A stretch of DNA of 32,600 bases from Balneolaceae bacterium (GCA_021767245.1 JAASTO010000003.1:1-32600); one strand, 5' to 3'. Counted from the first letter of the stretch, positions 1 through 9,566 are shown. Translations and numbers: made by a program. The notes: generated by a model from the letters alone, not told the origin.

Positions 1-905
1 GTTACATTATTTGAATTAACGATCGCCTGTCCGTCATAGTTGGTCAGCTTAACGAGTCCTGATTCTTCTGTTTCGGCATAAAAGTTCTGGGTTTGAAGTT
101 CAGACACAGAGGAACCGGCATTCAGTATGTAACGACTTTGTTCTTTCCCTGAAGCGGAAAGTTTGGCGAGCAAGCCGCCGTCTTCGAGGGTGATCTCGGT
201 ATCGGTGGAATTATTGAGTCGATCTATCCGGGATTTTCGAATAACCGCCATGGTATTTGGTTCAACCTGTATATCACTGCCATCCACAAAGGATAGGAGT
301 GCATAGCTTTCAGAAAATGTTCTGATCCCATCCGATTGTTCGAACAGATCTCCCTGCATGGCATCGGTCCATGAACCCAGTAAACCAAGTCGCTTATCGA
401 CCTGTCCTTTCTTTTGGGATAACTGGGCCTGAACGTCCACCACCCGGTTTTCATTTAAAGCCGATTCCATACTATCAACTGCGGAAGGGAGGCTTCTGCC
501 AAGGGAAAAAGCCTGCTCAATGTTTCCATCATTGATCGCCTTGGTATAGGCAGACATAAGTTTCTGCACTTCCTGATACTCTTCTGACGCAAAGACCGTG
601 GCTCCGTCAGATATCAATGTACCGATTCGTTCTTTTTGAGCAGTGATGGATGCATGGATTTGTGAAAAATTCTGAAGTTCCTGAATTTGCGAAGCAGTGA
701 TGCTGAATACATTTTCTTCTGTGTCATGATCTGCAAGTGAAATAACCAAAGGCCAGTTTTGGGTGCTTCCGGTATAATCTTCCGCAATTTTTTGTAATTC
801 ACTGGCTTTGAATGACACAGAGTTTCCCTGAGCCATAGCAATCCCATGGCCCATAATCAGGACAGTCATAAAGCCAATAAAGACTTTAACATAACTCCTT
901 TTCAT
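1..905 (-). CDS. Secreted protein with FecR-like C-terminal region (3' end beyond window edge)
   Basis: Hand translation from ATG at 905 on the minus strand gives MKRSYVKVFIGFMTVLIMGHGIAMAQGNSVSFKASELQKIAEDY..., an N-terminal signal peptide, with the frame open to position 1. The part ...SYALLSFVDGSDIQVEPNTMAVIRKSRID...TEITLEDGGLLAKLS resembles FecR domains. It is missing from the supplied ORF track because no stop lies inside the window. Confidence 0.75.
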   Translation of the reverse strand, partial: MKRSYVKVFIGFMTVLIMGHGIAMAQGNSVSFKASELQKIAEDYTGSTQNWPLVISLADHDTEENVFSITASQIQELQNFSQIHASITAQKERIGTLISDGATVFASEEYQEVQKLMSAYTKAINDGNIEQAFSLGRSLPSAVDSMESALNENRVVDVQAQLSQKKGQVDKRLGLLGSWTDAMQGDLFEQSDGIRTFSESYALLSFVDGSDIQVEPNTMAVIRKSRIDRLNNSTDTEITLEDGGLLAKLSASGKEQSRYILNAGSSVSELQTQNFYAETEESGLVKLTNYDGQAIVNSNNV

Positions 906-914
906 TTCTACCCG

Positions 915-3008
915 TTACTTCGGGAAAATCAACGTAAACCGCGAGCCGATGGCTTCGTTTGATTCAAGTTCAATTTCCCCGTTGTGAATATTTATGATTT
1001 CACGAACATAAGCTAACCCAAGACCGGTTCCGTTTTCTCGTGCCGCCTTTTTGTTTGATTTAACCCGGTAGAATTTATTAAATATTTTCTTCTGTTCCTC
1101 AAGGCTAATTCCATATCCAAAGTCAGTTACGCTTAGTTTGACAGAGTCAGGGCGGTTGGCCACTTTGATCTCGATGGTTCGTCCCGGTTCTCCATATTTG
1201 ATAGCATTACTCAAAAGGTTTTGAATGGCATCGTACACCAGATCCTTATCGGCTTTGATTTTAAATCCGCGGCCTTCACGTACAATCTCTGCTTCCACAC
1301 CTTTTTGAATGAGGAGAGGACGGTTTACACTTTTAACCTCTTCAGCCAGCCTGTAAAGATCAATATCCACGAATTCGATGTTGGCCCGGCCGGATTCAAT
1401 TCTTTGAATGTCAAGAAAACGATTAACCAGAGTTTTCATTCGCTGTCCGGATAACATGATCTCATTGATCAGATTATTGCGTTCCTTCTCGTCAGTGAAC
1501 GTGGAATCCTGCAACACCTCAGAAAGCCCCATGATACTGGTGATCGGATTTTTCAGTTCGTGTGCAATGATATTGATCATGTCATTTCGTTTAATATCAT
1601 TCAATCGATCTTCTGTTTTATCATGCAGAATGATCAGTGCTGCCTGCTCCTCATCATTCTTGTCAATGATGGAAACGTACTGATAGTCGTAATAGTCGCT
1701 TTTATTTTCGTTTTGATAATGTGCGAGTTCGGAGACGTTGATCTTAACGGTATATGGGTCGGGATTATGGACCTGCTGTTCCAGTTTGCTCATCGTGATA
1801 TCCTTATGAACCAGTAACTCACCAAGCTGTGTGGTATCCGGATCCAGATCCATAGATTCAAGCAGCTGCTTAAAATTATTATTGAGGAAACTGAATTTTT
1901 TATCATTGTCCAGTATTCCGATCAGGTCATCGGAGTAGGTCATCATATATCGGTTTTTCCATTCCTCAAGGATGATCTTCTCCACATTAATGCGCTGATA
2001 GCGTTCAAGAGTGAGCCGAATGTTTTCAAGAGTAGTTTGCATCAGGCTGAACTCGGGTAAAGTGACCGGTTGAATAGGATGTTCAAAATTCAGGGTACTC
2101 ATATATTCAACATCACTAATGATCTGTTCGACCGGGCGATTGACCTTACGGCTGACGTACCATCCAAAGGCAAAAAGGATGAGAAGTATCACACTACCAG
2201 TGATCAGAGAAAAAGTGATCAGATCATAAACCGGTTTCAGGATAAAGGCATCCTCTACCGCAACGGCATGCCAATAGGGAATGGTCTGAAACCTGGAAGT
2301 GAGAATATACCATTCCAATCCATCTATTTCCTTTACGGTAAGATCAGAATAGACCAGATCCATGAGATCTTGTTCGGGAACGTCGATCTGTTTGGACGGC
2401 AGTAGCTTGTTAGAATCTTTGGTGATAATATTACTGGCATAGGTGCCACCAAGGGGGATGTTTACCAGATCATTCACAATACCGGTTGCGTTGAAGTACA
2501 GATCGATCATATAGAATGCCTGATCGATCTGAATGACTTTTCTGGCCACTAAGTAATGCATTTGTGAAAGGGAGTCGCTGCTAAAGCTGACGTTGATCTC
2601 GTTGTCAATTTCAGAAGGATACCAGGTGTAAGTGATCTCAGAAAAATCGATCTCATCATACATGGAACGCCTGATATCCACAGTTTCATCAGAGCCATCT
2701 TCAGAAATGGTGATTCTCATCAAACCGGGAGTGAGGTTCAGTGTTTTTGACATCAGATCCTGTGTTTGGGCAGGATTCTGAAGGATCTGATCCGTCATGT
2801 AATTGGAAGCGTTCAGCCAGTTTCTGATGATCTGATCGGCCCGCTGAAGGGAATATTCCTGAAGTTGTGATACAATAGTGGTGCGCTCGTTAACAATGGC
2901 TTCTTTGTACTGGGGGCGTACAAAGATCCATATCAGGGTAAAAGCTAATAACAGCAGCAGGGAAGAGAATAAAAAGATCCGCTTCCGGAGTGTCAGATTG
3001 TTCAGCAT
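915..3008 (-). CDS. Membrane-anchored sensor histidine kinase (extracytoplasmic sensor, PAS-like, HisKA, HATPase_c)
   Basis: 697 aa ORF; N-terminal TM, second TM before HAMP-like region, H-box IIAHELKNPITSIMGLSEVL, N-box LLSNAIKYGEPG, G-boxes DFGYGIS and NGTGLGLAYVREII. Confidence 0.93.
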   Translation of the reverse strand: MLNNLTLRKRIFLFSSLLLLLAFTLIWIFVRPQYKEAIVNERTTIVSQLQEYSLQRADQIIRNWLNASNYMTDQILQNPAQTQDLMSKTLNLTPGLMRITISEDGSDETVDIRRSMYDEIDFSEITYTWYPSEIDNEINVSFSSDSLSQMHYLVARKVIQIDQAFYMIDLYFNATGIVNDLVNIPLGGTYASNIITKDSNKLLPSKQIDVPEQDLMDLVYSDLTVKEIDGLEWYILTSRFQTIPYWHAVAVEDAFILKPVYDLITFSLITGSVILLILFAFGWYVSRKVNRPVEQIISDVEYMSTLNFEHPIQPVTLPEFSLMQTTLENIRLTLERYQRINVEKIILEEWKNRYMMTYSDDLIGILDNDKKFSFLNNNFKQLLESMDLDPDTTQLGELLVHKDITMSKLEQQVHNPDPYTVKINVSELAHYQNENKSDYYDYQYVSIIDKNDEEQAALIILHDKTEDRLNDIKRNDMINIIAHELKNPITSIMGLSEVLQDSTFTDEKERNNLINEIMLSGQRMKTLVNRFLDIQRIESGRANIEFVDIDLYRLAEEVKSVNRPLLIQKGVEAEIVREGRGFKIKADKDLVYDAIQNLLSNAIKYGEPGRTIEIKVANRPDSVKLSVTDFGYGISLEEQKKIFNKFYRVKSNKKAARENGTGLGLAYVREIINIHNGEIELESNEAIGSRFTLIFPK

Positions 3009-3183
3009 AATTGCCCAATATTAATACATAAAGTTCATTTTACTAAACTGTGAGACGTTTTATTAATATTTTGTAATGTTTTAAAACTCCCGTGAAAAAC
3101 ACTTGTTAACAAAGGCATAACATTCGCTTAACCTTTTCTTTAGCTGAGATGCTGATTCTTGACCAACTTAATTAAATTCCTTT

Positions 3184-3447
3184 ATGCTGATTGGTGGAGA
3201 TTTTAATGACAGGGCAAAACGACTGCTGGCGATCTTGTCAGACATGTGTGATAACGATACGGAAGTTAAAGTACCTGTTGAAGAGCTTGTAAAAGAACTA
3301 CACTCAGATCGTTCTGAGCTGAAGAACCTGTTGCAGTACCTGGAAGGACGTGAACTTATTTCCATCGCATCCATTGGTGGTCCTTTTTTATATGGACATA
3401 TTCAGATCACTGACAAAGGCATTCATAAAGCCCTGAAGAAGAAATAA
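3184..3447 (+). CDS. Small winged-helix-like protein
   Basis: 87 aa ORF with helical pattern followed by ITDKGIHKALKKK, a wing-like ending seen in small wHTH proteins. No obvious strong RBS. Confidence 0.55.
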   Translation: MLIGGDFNDRAKRLLAILSDMCDNDTEVKVPVEELVKELHSDRSELKNLLQYLEGRELISIASIGGPFLYGHIQITDKGIHKALKKK

Positions 3448-3515
3448 GATCTCCTGATAAATTTTATCATTCCTACTCAGATAGCTCTGAATAACAGGCG
3501 ATTGCCATAAACAAA

Positions 3516-3543
3516 AATAGCCTCTTTGTTGAAAGAGGCTATT
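3516..3543 (-). terminator. Rho-independent terminator for the minus-strand metalloprotease gene
   Basis: Perfect 12-bp stem AATAGCCTCTTT-gttg-AAAGAGGCTATT; read on the minus strand it is followed by a T-run (aaaaa on the plus strand at 3513-3517). Confidence 0.8.
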
Positions 3544-3565
3544 CTGTTAATAATCGGGCTGGATA

Positions 3566-6013
3566 TTACTCTGAATCCAAAATATCAGCAATTCGATTCT
3601 GAATATCTTCAATATGAGCTTTCGTTAGTGCATCTGAGATCCTTGAGCTGGCCTGATCAAGGTCCTGATCGAGGGTATTCAGTTCCACTCTGAGCAGGGG
3701 ACGTATATCGGAAGTGGCGATATCAACCCGGCCGGCTTCATCATTTTCAAAAGCGGATGCAATGTTATTGATGTACATGCGCTGCAGGTTTCTGCGATAG
3801 GGGTCAACCGCTTCATGATCATAGATCTCGCTCCATACACCCTGGCGGAGATCGCCTAACATCTCAAGAGGAGCGTAGGCTTCATCTCCATTAAAAGCAT
3901 ACGTTTCATTAAGCCTGATCATCACATCGGCTGCCATCACATCATTCAGAATTCTGGCTTGCAGATTTTTAACCCGGTCAAGTGCTCCGTTATGTTCAAT
4001 GCGGCGTAGGATCTCCTTGTCAAGTAGCCAATCAGGCGTCGTAAATACATGATCATTCAGGAACTTCAAGGCCTGTTTTTGATAGTCCTCAGGAACCGGA
4101 GTGTACACATATCCTTCCTGATCTGAGCTCTTTCGGTTTTGATACATACCGCCAATATTAGTGGATACATGCCCCGCATACCGAGCCCATTGGAAGATCA
4201 ATTCTCCATATATTTCTTCCAGGTCATCATAATCTTCTCCGGGAGTCGATGTCCATTCGATCAGATTAGGAACTACACGTTTCAGATTCATGAGACCGTA
4301 AGTACTTGCTTTTACGGGATCATCAGAAAGGTCCTCAGTTTGAGATGAAGGGTCATATCCGGTGGATGAGGCAAAACGATAGACCGGGTCACCGGCTTTT
4401 TCCATGATCCAACTATCCAGAATGGGCTTTTCATCTTCCGGAGTGTCTGCCTCAGGGATCACACGGTACCCCCAATTGATCGAATACTTATCGTAAGGAC
4501 CGATCTGACGTATAAACCGGATGTTTTCATCTCCCGGCTGGGCGATGTAATTCTGTCGGGCATACTCCATGATGGTGGTAGCGATGCCATATTTTTGAGT
4601 GAAGGTATCGGAACGCAGTGAATCGACCGGATAGGCAGAACTTGACTGCATGTTGTGTGGAAGTCCCAATGCATGACCCACTTCGTGAGAAATCACCCGA
4701 CGCATGGTCTCACCGATCAGGTCATCATCTAGTTTAAGCTTTCTGGCAGCTGGGTTAGCCGCGCCTGTTTCGATCATCAGTCTATTTCTGTAAGACCGCA
4801 TATGGTTATGATACCAAACGATATCACTTTCAATGATCTCACCGGTTCGGGGGTCACTCACGCTTGGTCCAACCGCGTTTCTGATGGTACTTGCTACCCA
4901 GCGAACAGTGGAATAGCGAATATCTTCTGGGCTCCAGTCCGGATCTTCTTCCGGGGTAGGGGCTTCCTTGGCGATCACTGCATTTTTGAATCCGGCTGCT
5001 TCAAAGGCCTCATTCCAGTCTTCAACCCCTTGTTTTACATAGGGTACATATTTTTTTGGAGTGGCTGGATCAAGATAATAGACGATCGGCTCAACCGGCT
5101 CCACGAGTTCACCCCGTTTGTAGGCATCCATATCTTTTGGTTCGAGTCTCCATCGGCGGATATAGCTTTTTTCTTCCGCCTTTTGGGCATCAGATCCATA
5201 ATCGATCTGATTCACGGTAAACCAGCCTACTCGGTAATCTTCGTATCTGGGGCGCATGGGTTCTTTTGGAAGCAGAACCATAGATTGACTCATCAGCATG
5301 GAAAGGGTTGCGGTCTGCTCGTCAGAAGGAGGATTGCCTGCGTTGTAAGTGAGCACATGGCGAACTTCTATATTCTCCGGAAAGCTTTTGGCGCTTTCGA
5401 TATAGGTACGGTCACCATCTAACCGGCGCACCTGATATTCTCGCCTCAAAAAACTGATGGCCCCACTGATCGCTTCGATATCTGAGGTAAAGAAATCGGT
5501 GACTTCTATGACCATAGTTGTTGAGTCTTCATTCATCGCCTCGATAGGGAAAGAGGCCAGGATAGGGGCAAAGTTGTTTGCTTTCACCGACTGGTAAATT
5601 GGCAGGGTATCAGCCGCTACAGCGTTATAGGATTGTTTTCTTAGAAGGATATTATCCTTTTGCCGTTCAAAGGTAATGACCTGCTCGGCGGTTTTGGATC
5701 CGCCCGAGAAAAACCCGAAATAATCGGTAGGGACTTCAGCGATCCGGCTCACCAATAACATTTCACGGTTCAGAAGTGAGTCCGGTATTTCATAATAGAG
5801 TTTATCATCTACCCAGTGGACGTCAAATAGTCCTTCATCAGTTTCAGCATCTTTGGTGATCACTTTGGAGTATTCGTTTCCTCCTTTACCGGAAGCATCG
5901 GCCCGGTCTGAGCCTGATTTGCTGGATGTAGTTTGTTTGGTCCCGGAACAGGCAGCCATAAATAACATGGACAGCACAAAAACCCCGAGTTTTTTAGAAA
6001 ATGCGTTAGGCAT
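3566..6013 (-). CDS. Zinc-dependent metalloprotease lipoprotein (DUF5117/DUF4953-like)
   Basis: HEVGHALGLPHNM zinc-binding motif and downstream TTIMEYARQNY. The ORF track starts at 6046, but a better start is ATG at 6013 (MPNAFSKKLGVFVLSMLFMAACSG...), which puts a lipobox signal peptide at the N-terminus. Confidence 0.9.
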   Translation of the reverse strand: MPNAFSKKLGVFVLSMLFMAACSGTKQTTSSKSGSDRADASGKGGNEYSKVITKDAETDEGLFDVHWVDDKLYYEIPDSLLNREMLLVSRIAEVPTDYFGFFSGGSKTAEQVITFERQKDNILLRKQSYNAVAADTLPIYQSVKANNFAPILASFPIEAMNEDSTTMVIEVTDFFTSDIEAISGAISFLRREYQVRRLDGDRTYIESAKSFPENIEVRHVLTYNAGNPPSDEQTATLSMLMSQSMVLLPKEPMRPRYEDYRVGWFTVNQIDYGSDAQKAEEKSYIRRWRLEPKDMDAYKRGELVEPVEPIVYYLDPATPKKYVPYVKQGVEDWNEAFEAAGFKNAVIAKEAPTPEEDPDWSPEDIRYSTVRWVASTIRNAVGPSVSDPRTGEIIESDIVWYHNHMRSYRNRLMIETGAANPAARKLKLDDDLIGETMRRVISHEVGHALGLPHNMQSSSAYPVDSLRSDTFTQKYGIATTIMEYARQNYIAQPGDENIRFIRQIGPYDKYSINWGYRVIPEADTPEDEKPILDSWIMEKAGDPVYRFASSTGYDPSSQTEDLSDDPVKASTYGLMNLKRVVPNLIEWTSTPGEDYDDLEEIYGELIFQWARYAGHVSTNIGGMYQNRKSSDQEGYVYTPVPEDYQKQALKFLNDHVFTTPDWLLDKEILRRIEHNGALDRVKNLQARILNDVMAADVMIRLNETYAFNGDEAYAPLEMLGDLRQGVWSEIYDHEAVDPYRRNLQRMYINNIASAFENDEAGRVDIATSDIRPLLRVELNTLDQDLDQASSRISDALTKAHIEDIQNRIADILDSE

Positions 6014-6153
6014 GGTAGTAGAGTTAATTAAAAGTTTATTGACCAAATGTAGGGGTATTCAATAAAAGGTTTAAGGGTTTAACATGAAATAACATTCCTT
6101 TTAAAGGGTAGTTTCGGCTAAACTTTCATTAACCAGTTTTCCTGAAAAATACC

Positions 6154-6161
6154 TACCTTTG
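6154..6161 (+). promoter_or_regulatory. Candidate Bacteroidota-type -7 promoter element upstream of alanine dehydrogenase
   Basis: TACCTTTG matches TAnnTTTG, 38 nt before the ATG at 6199; no clear -33 TTG was found. Confidence 0.4.
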
Positions 6162-6198
6162 CATCCTGAAAAACAACAGCCTAACTAAACATAATATC

Positions 6199-7314
6199 AT
6201 GATTATTGGAGTCCCTAAAGAGATCAAGACACACGAGAACCGAGTTGCCATTCAGCCGGGCGGAGTGGTGCAGTTAAAACGTAACGGACATGAGGTTCTG
6301 ATCGAAAAAAGTGCCGGAGTTGGAAGCGGTTTTTCGGATCAGCAGTATATTGATGCCGGCGCCAGGATCATCGATGATGTAGAGGAAGTCTGGAAAAAAG
6401 CAGAGATGATCATGAAGGTGAAAGAGCCTATTGCCGTTGAGTATCCAAGAATGCGTGAGGGGCAGATCATATTTACCTATTTTCATTTTGCTGCGGAGGA
6501 AGCTCTAACCAAAGCCGTGGTTGAATCCAAGTCCATTGCCATTGCTTACGAAACCGTTGAGAAAGCTGACCGGTCTTTACCACTTCTTATCCCGATGAGC
6601 GAAGTGGCCGGTAGAATGGCTGCACAGGAGGGCGCGGTTTACCTGGAAAAACCTAAGGGCGGACGCGGCGTATTGATGGGAGGAATCCCGGGTGTGCCTC
6701 CGGCAAACGTATTGGTATTGGGTGGCGGTATTGTAGGTGTGAATGCCGCGAAGATCGCAGCCGGAATGGGAGCGAAGACCACGATCATGGATATTAGTAT
6801 GCCTAAGCTACGCTACCTCGATGATGTGATGGAAAAGAATGTAACGACTATGTTCTCTTCAGAAGCTAACATCCGTAAAATGTTGCCACATGTTGATATG
6901 GTTATTGGTGCCGTATTGATTCCGGGTGCCAAGGCCCCGCATCTTATCACAAGAGATATGCTGAAACTTATGAAACCCGGCACGGTTATCGTGGATGTTG
7001 CGATTGACCAGGGCGGCTGTTTTGAGACCTCGAAACCAACCACACACAAGGATCCTGTGTATGAAGTGGATGGAATTGTTCATTACTGTGTGGCTAATAT
7101 GCCGGGAGCCGTTCCTTATACATCTACCATGGGACTTACCAATGTGACTCTGCCATATGCGGTTCAACTTGCCAACAAAGGTTGGAAACAAGCCCTGAAG
7201 GATGATCCCGAATTATTGAAGGGATTGAATATTGCGGATGGCTCTATTGTCTATAAAGATGTAGCCGAAGCCTTTGACATGGCCTGGGAAGATGTGGATT
7301 CCGTATTGAACTGA
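6199..7314 (+). CDS. ald: Alanine dehydrogenase
   Basis: 371 aa; MIIGVPKEIKTHENRVAIQPGGV N-terminus, GGGIVGVNAAKIAAGMGA Rossmann motif, MPGAVPYTSTMGLTNVTLPY. Confidence 0.97.
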   Translation: MIIGVPKEIKTHENRVAIQPGGVVQLKRNGHEVLIEKSAGVGSGFSDQQYIDAGARIIDDVEEVWKKAEMIMKVKEPIAVEYPRMREGQIIFTYFHFAAEEALTKAVVESKSIAIAYETVEKADRSLPLLIPMSEVAGRMAAQEGAVYLEKPKGGRGVLMGGIPGVPPANVLVLGGGIVGVNAAKIAAGMGAKTTIMDISMPKLRYLDDVMEKNVTTMFSSEANIRKMLPHVDMVIGAVLIPGAKAPHLITRDMLKLMKPGTVIVDVAIDQGGCFETSKPTTHKDPVYEVDGIVHYCVANMPGAVPYTSTMGLTNVTLPYAVQLANKGWKQALKDDPELLKGLNIADGSIVYKDVAEAFDMAWEDVDSVLN

Positions 7315-7336
7315 ATATTTGCTTACTAATAAATTC

Positions 7337-7370
7337 AAGCCCGGTCATCTATGATGATCGGGCTTTTTTT
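7337..7370 (+). terminator. Rho-independent terminator of ald
   Basis: AAGCCCGGTCATC-tat-GATGATCGGGCTT (one wobble) followed by TTTTTT. Confidence 0.88.
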
Positions 7371-7386
7371 GTTTTGTATAATTTAT

Positions 7387-7578
7387 TTATGTGGTTTGAG
7401 GGTCAGAGTTCATCTGCTCGATGGTTGAAATAGTTACGGGTCTAAGGCTTGCCCAGGGAATGATCAGGGGACCGATAGTTTGATCTGCGAATAAAAAATC
7501 CCATACAACCTTTTGTTCTTGTTCCGAAAGTCCATCTTTGGAATGCAGTCCCGGAAGTTCGGGCTTTCCGTAAAATCG
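7387..7578 (-). pseudogene. Possible 3' coding remnant
   Basis: Minus-strand open frame without a usable start: RFYGKPELPGLHSKDGLSEQEQKVVWDFLFADQTIGPLIIPWASLRPVTISTIEQMNSDPQTT*, bounded upstream by an in-frame TAA. Composition looks protein-like. Confidence 0.35.
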
Positions 7579-7666
7579 TTAATCACCGTTCGTTAATCAC
7601 TAATCAAATTTTAAAGCTTCGGTTTTTCATACCCCGGAAAGACTAATTTCCCGTTTTCGCTTCCTT

Positions 7667-7690
7667 GTTCTTTTGTGCCGACAAAAGAAC
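7667..7690. repeat. Perfect 10-bp inverted repeat in intergenic region
   Basis: GTTCTTTTGT-gccg-ACAAAAGAAC. Confidence 0.7.
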
Positions 7691-7879
7691 CAAAAGCTCC
7701 CGACTGCGAAAAAAAGCTAAAGCTGACTCCATTTCACTAAAAGAAATCAATGCTCCATAATGGGGCTTGCAGGTAAGTTAAGTACCATGCGGTTTGATTT
7801 CTTTCTTAACGCTTCATTCCGTCATCTTCTTAACGCTCTTTTTTCTAAGCTCGATAGAGTATTGAATATTCCCTGGGAA

Positions 7880-8073
7880 CTTTTCAGTCTTGAGCGTAGC
7901 AGAAACTGGAAAGTAGTTGCTCAGGAAGTCTCCGACTTCCAATATGGGTAACTTATACTATTCTATTTAAAAGTTGGCCGACAGTGTGTAAGTCAGAGAC
8001 TTACCTTGCAAAGACTCTTAAGTCAGTGCTTGATAGATTTGGGATAATGGATTATAATTTTAAGTGAAGGGAT
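7880..8073. repeat. Composite palindrome repeat, copy A (p1-p2-p3-p4left; right arm of p4 decayed)
   Basis: p1 7880-7913 CTTTTCAGTCT...AAACTGGAAAG with GCGTAGC inside; p2 7924-7940 GGAAGTC-TCC-GACTTCC; p3 7988-8004 GTAAGTC-AGA-GACTTAC; p4 left arm CTCTTAAGTC 8015-8024. Same order and orientation as copies B and D about 18 kb away. Confidence 0.85.
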
Positions 8074-8214
8074 GGGGTGGCACATTTTGATCCATCACCC
8101 GGCTCTGGTAATATCAGATGGTGTTCTGGAAATAAACAGAGCCGAATGATGGAGTTAAAGTTTTCCTTTCGATTAACTGTAATTTTGATTGTCCTGGGAA
8201 ATACTTGTTTAAAC

Positions 8215-9441
8215 TTATCTTCCGAAGGTGATCACCTTAACCGGGTCCGTATTTGCAGCGACTCTTGCGGGGAACCAGGAGGCTAAACCGGAAAGGAGGA
8301 AGGTGACGATCGTAACGATCACAAAATCGATGAAATGAGGTTCCACAGGGGCGTAACTCATGTAATAATTTTCCTGAGAGAGAGGAATGATCTGGTAGTT
8401 GACCTGCAGGAAGTAGAATAACAGGGAAATTAAGATCCCAATGGTCAAGCCAACGCCAGCTACAAGTAAGCCTTCTATCAAAAATATCTGCCGGATGGCT
8501 TTTGATTTGCTTCCAATGGTTTTCAGGATACCAATATCACGGGTTCGTTCAAGCACCATCATCAGTATGGCACCAATAAGATTGAAAGCTGCTACGATGA
8601 TCATCCCGCTGATCACCAGAGGGATCATGTTTTCCTGAAGCTCGACCCAGGCAAATATATTTCCAAATATTTCAAAGATGGTTTCTACGTAGAAAGGAAA
8701 AATAATGGTTTGTCCTAACGTTTCTCTAAAGGATGCAATATCTGTGTCGTTGTTTACTCTGATCTCTACCGCATCTGCCTGGGTTTCAGAATATTTGAAG
8801 AGACTACGGGCATGTTGTCGGTCTACCAGGGCAAATACTCCATCAAACATATCAATTCCGGTTTCATAGATACCGGATAGACGGAATTGCTTGATCTCTG
8901 GCGAATTGATGAGGGAAGGGATGCCCTCTATGGTATATACCGTAATCACAGATCCAATTTCAGCTTGCAGATCGTCGGCCAGTTCTCTTCCAATCACAAT
9001 ACCCGCTAAGCCGGATGCATCCAAGCTGAGATCATAGTCTCCCTCTGACAAATAATTAGCAACACCATGGTCAGGTACTTCACGATTTACACCTTTTAAG
9101 GTCGTTCCGGTGACATTATCGCGGGTTTGTATCATCACCTGACCCTGAATCACGGATTGTTTGAAAGTGATCTCGGGATAGCGATCCAAATGAGTGAGTA
9201 AAGTATCCACCCGCTCAATGGGGCGGTTCACAAAAGAATTGATGGTCACGTGAGGGGCAAATTCCATGATCTTTCCGTTGATCGTGGATTTGAAACCGTG
9301 AACGATGGATAAAGCGATCAGGAGTCCGGCGGCACCAATGGCAATTCCGGCAATAGACATGTACTTGATGAAGGAAAGAAATCCCGAACTTTTTCGGGAC
9401 CCTTTGAAGTATCGTTTTGCAAGATACCACTCAAATCTCAT
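8215..9441 (-). CDS. LolC/LolE-type ABC transporter permease (FtsX family)
   Basis: 408 aa; MRFEWYLAKRYFKGSRKSSGFLSFIKYMSIAGIAIGAAGLLIALSIVHGF N-terminus, large periplasmic region, three C-terminal TM segments including MVLERTRDIGILKTIGSKSKAIRQIFLIEGLLV. Confidence 0.9.
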   Translation of the reverse strand: MRFEWYLAKRYFKGSRKSSGFLSFIKYMSIAGIAIGAAGLLIALSIVHGFKSTINGKIMEFAPHVTINSFVNRPIERVDTLLTHLDRYPEITFKQSVIQGQVMIQTRDNVTGTTLKGVNREVPDHGVANYLSEGDYDLSLDASGLAGIVIGRELADDLQAEIGSVITVYTIEGIPSLINSPEIKQFRLSGIYETGIDMFDGVFALVDRQHARSLFKYSETQADAVEIRVNNDTDIASFRETLGQTIIFPFYVETIFEIFGNIFAWVELQENMIPLVISGMIIVAAFNLIGAILMMVLERTRDIGILKTIGSKSKAIRQIFLIEGLLVAGVGLTIGILISLLFYFLQVNYQIIPLSQENYYMSYAPVEPHFIDFVIVTIVTFLLSGLASWFPARVAANTDPVKVITFGR

Positions 9442-9566
9442 GTGTTAGGTATTAGTTATTCGTTATTTGATAAATGAAATGTCGAACTTTGTACTTGATC
9501 CTTAAAACAGGTTTAATTTTCATCATAGGCATTTTCGAATAACGAATATACCATTAACGACCTCTT

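Noticed and set aside
4802-5422. 206-aa plus-strand ORF opposite the metalloprotease
   Set aside because: Fully antisense to a well-supported gene; low-complexity aromatic composition typical of a spurious reverse frame.
7760-8286. Short plus-strand ORFs (7760-7951, 8077-8286)
   Set aside because: The first runs through repeat copy A and the second into the lol-type gene; both appear to be chance frames.
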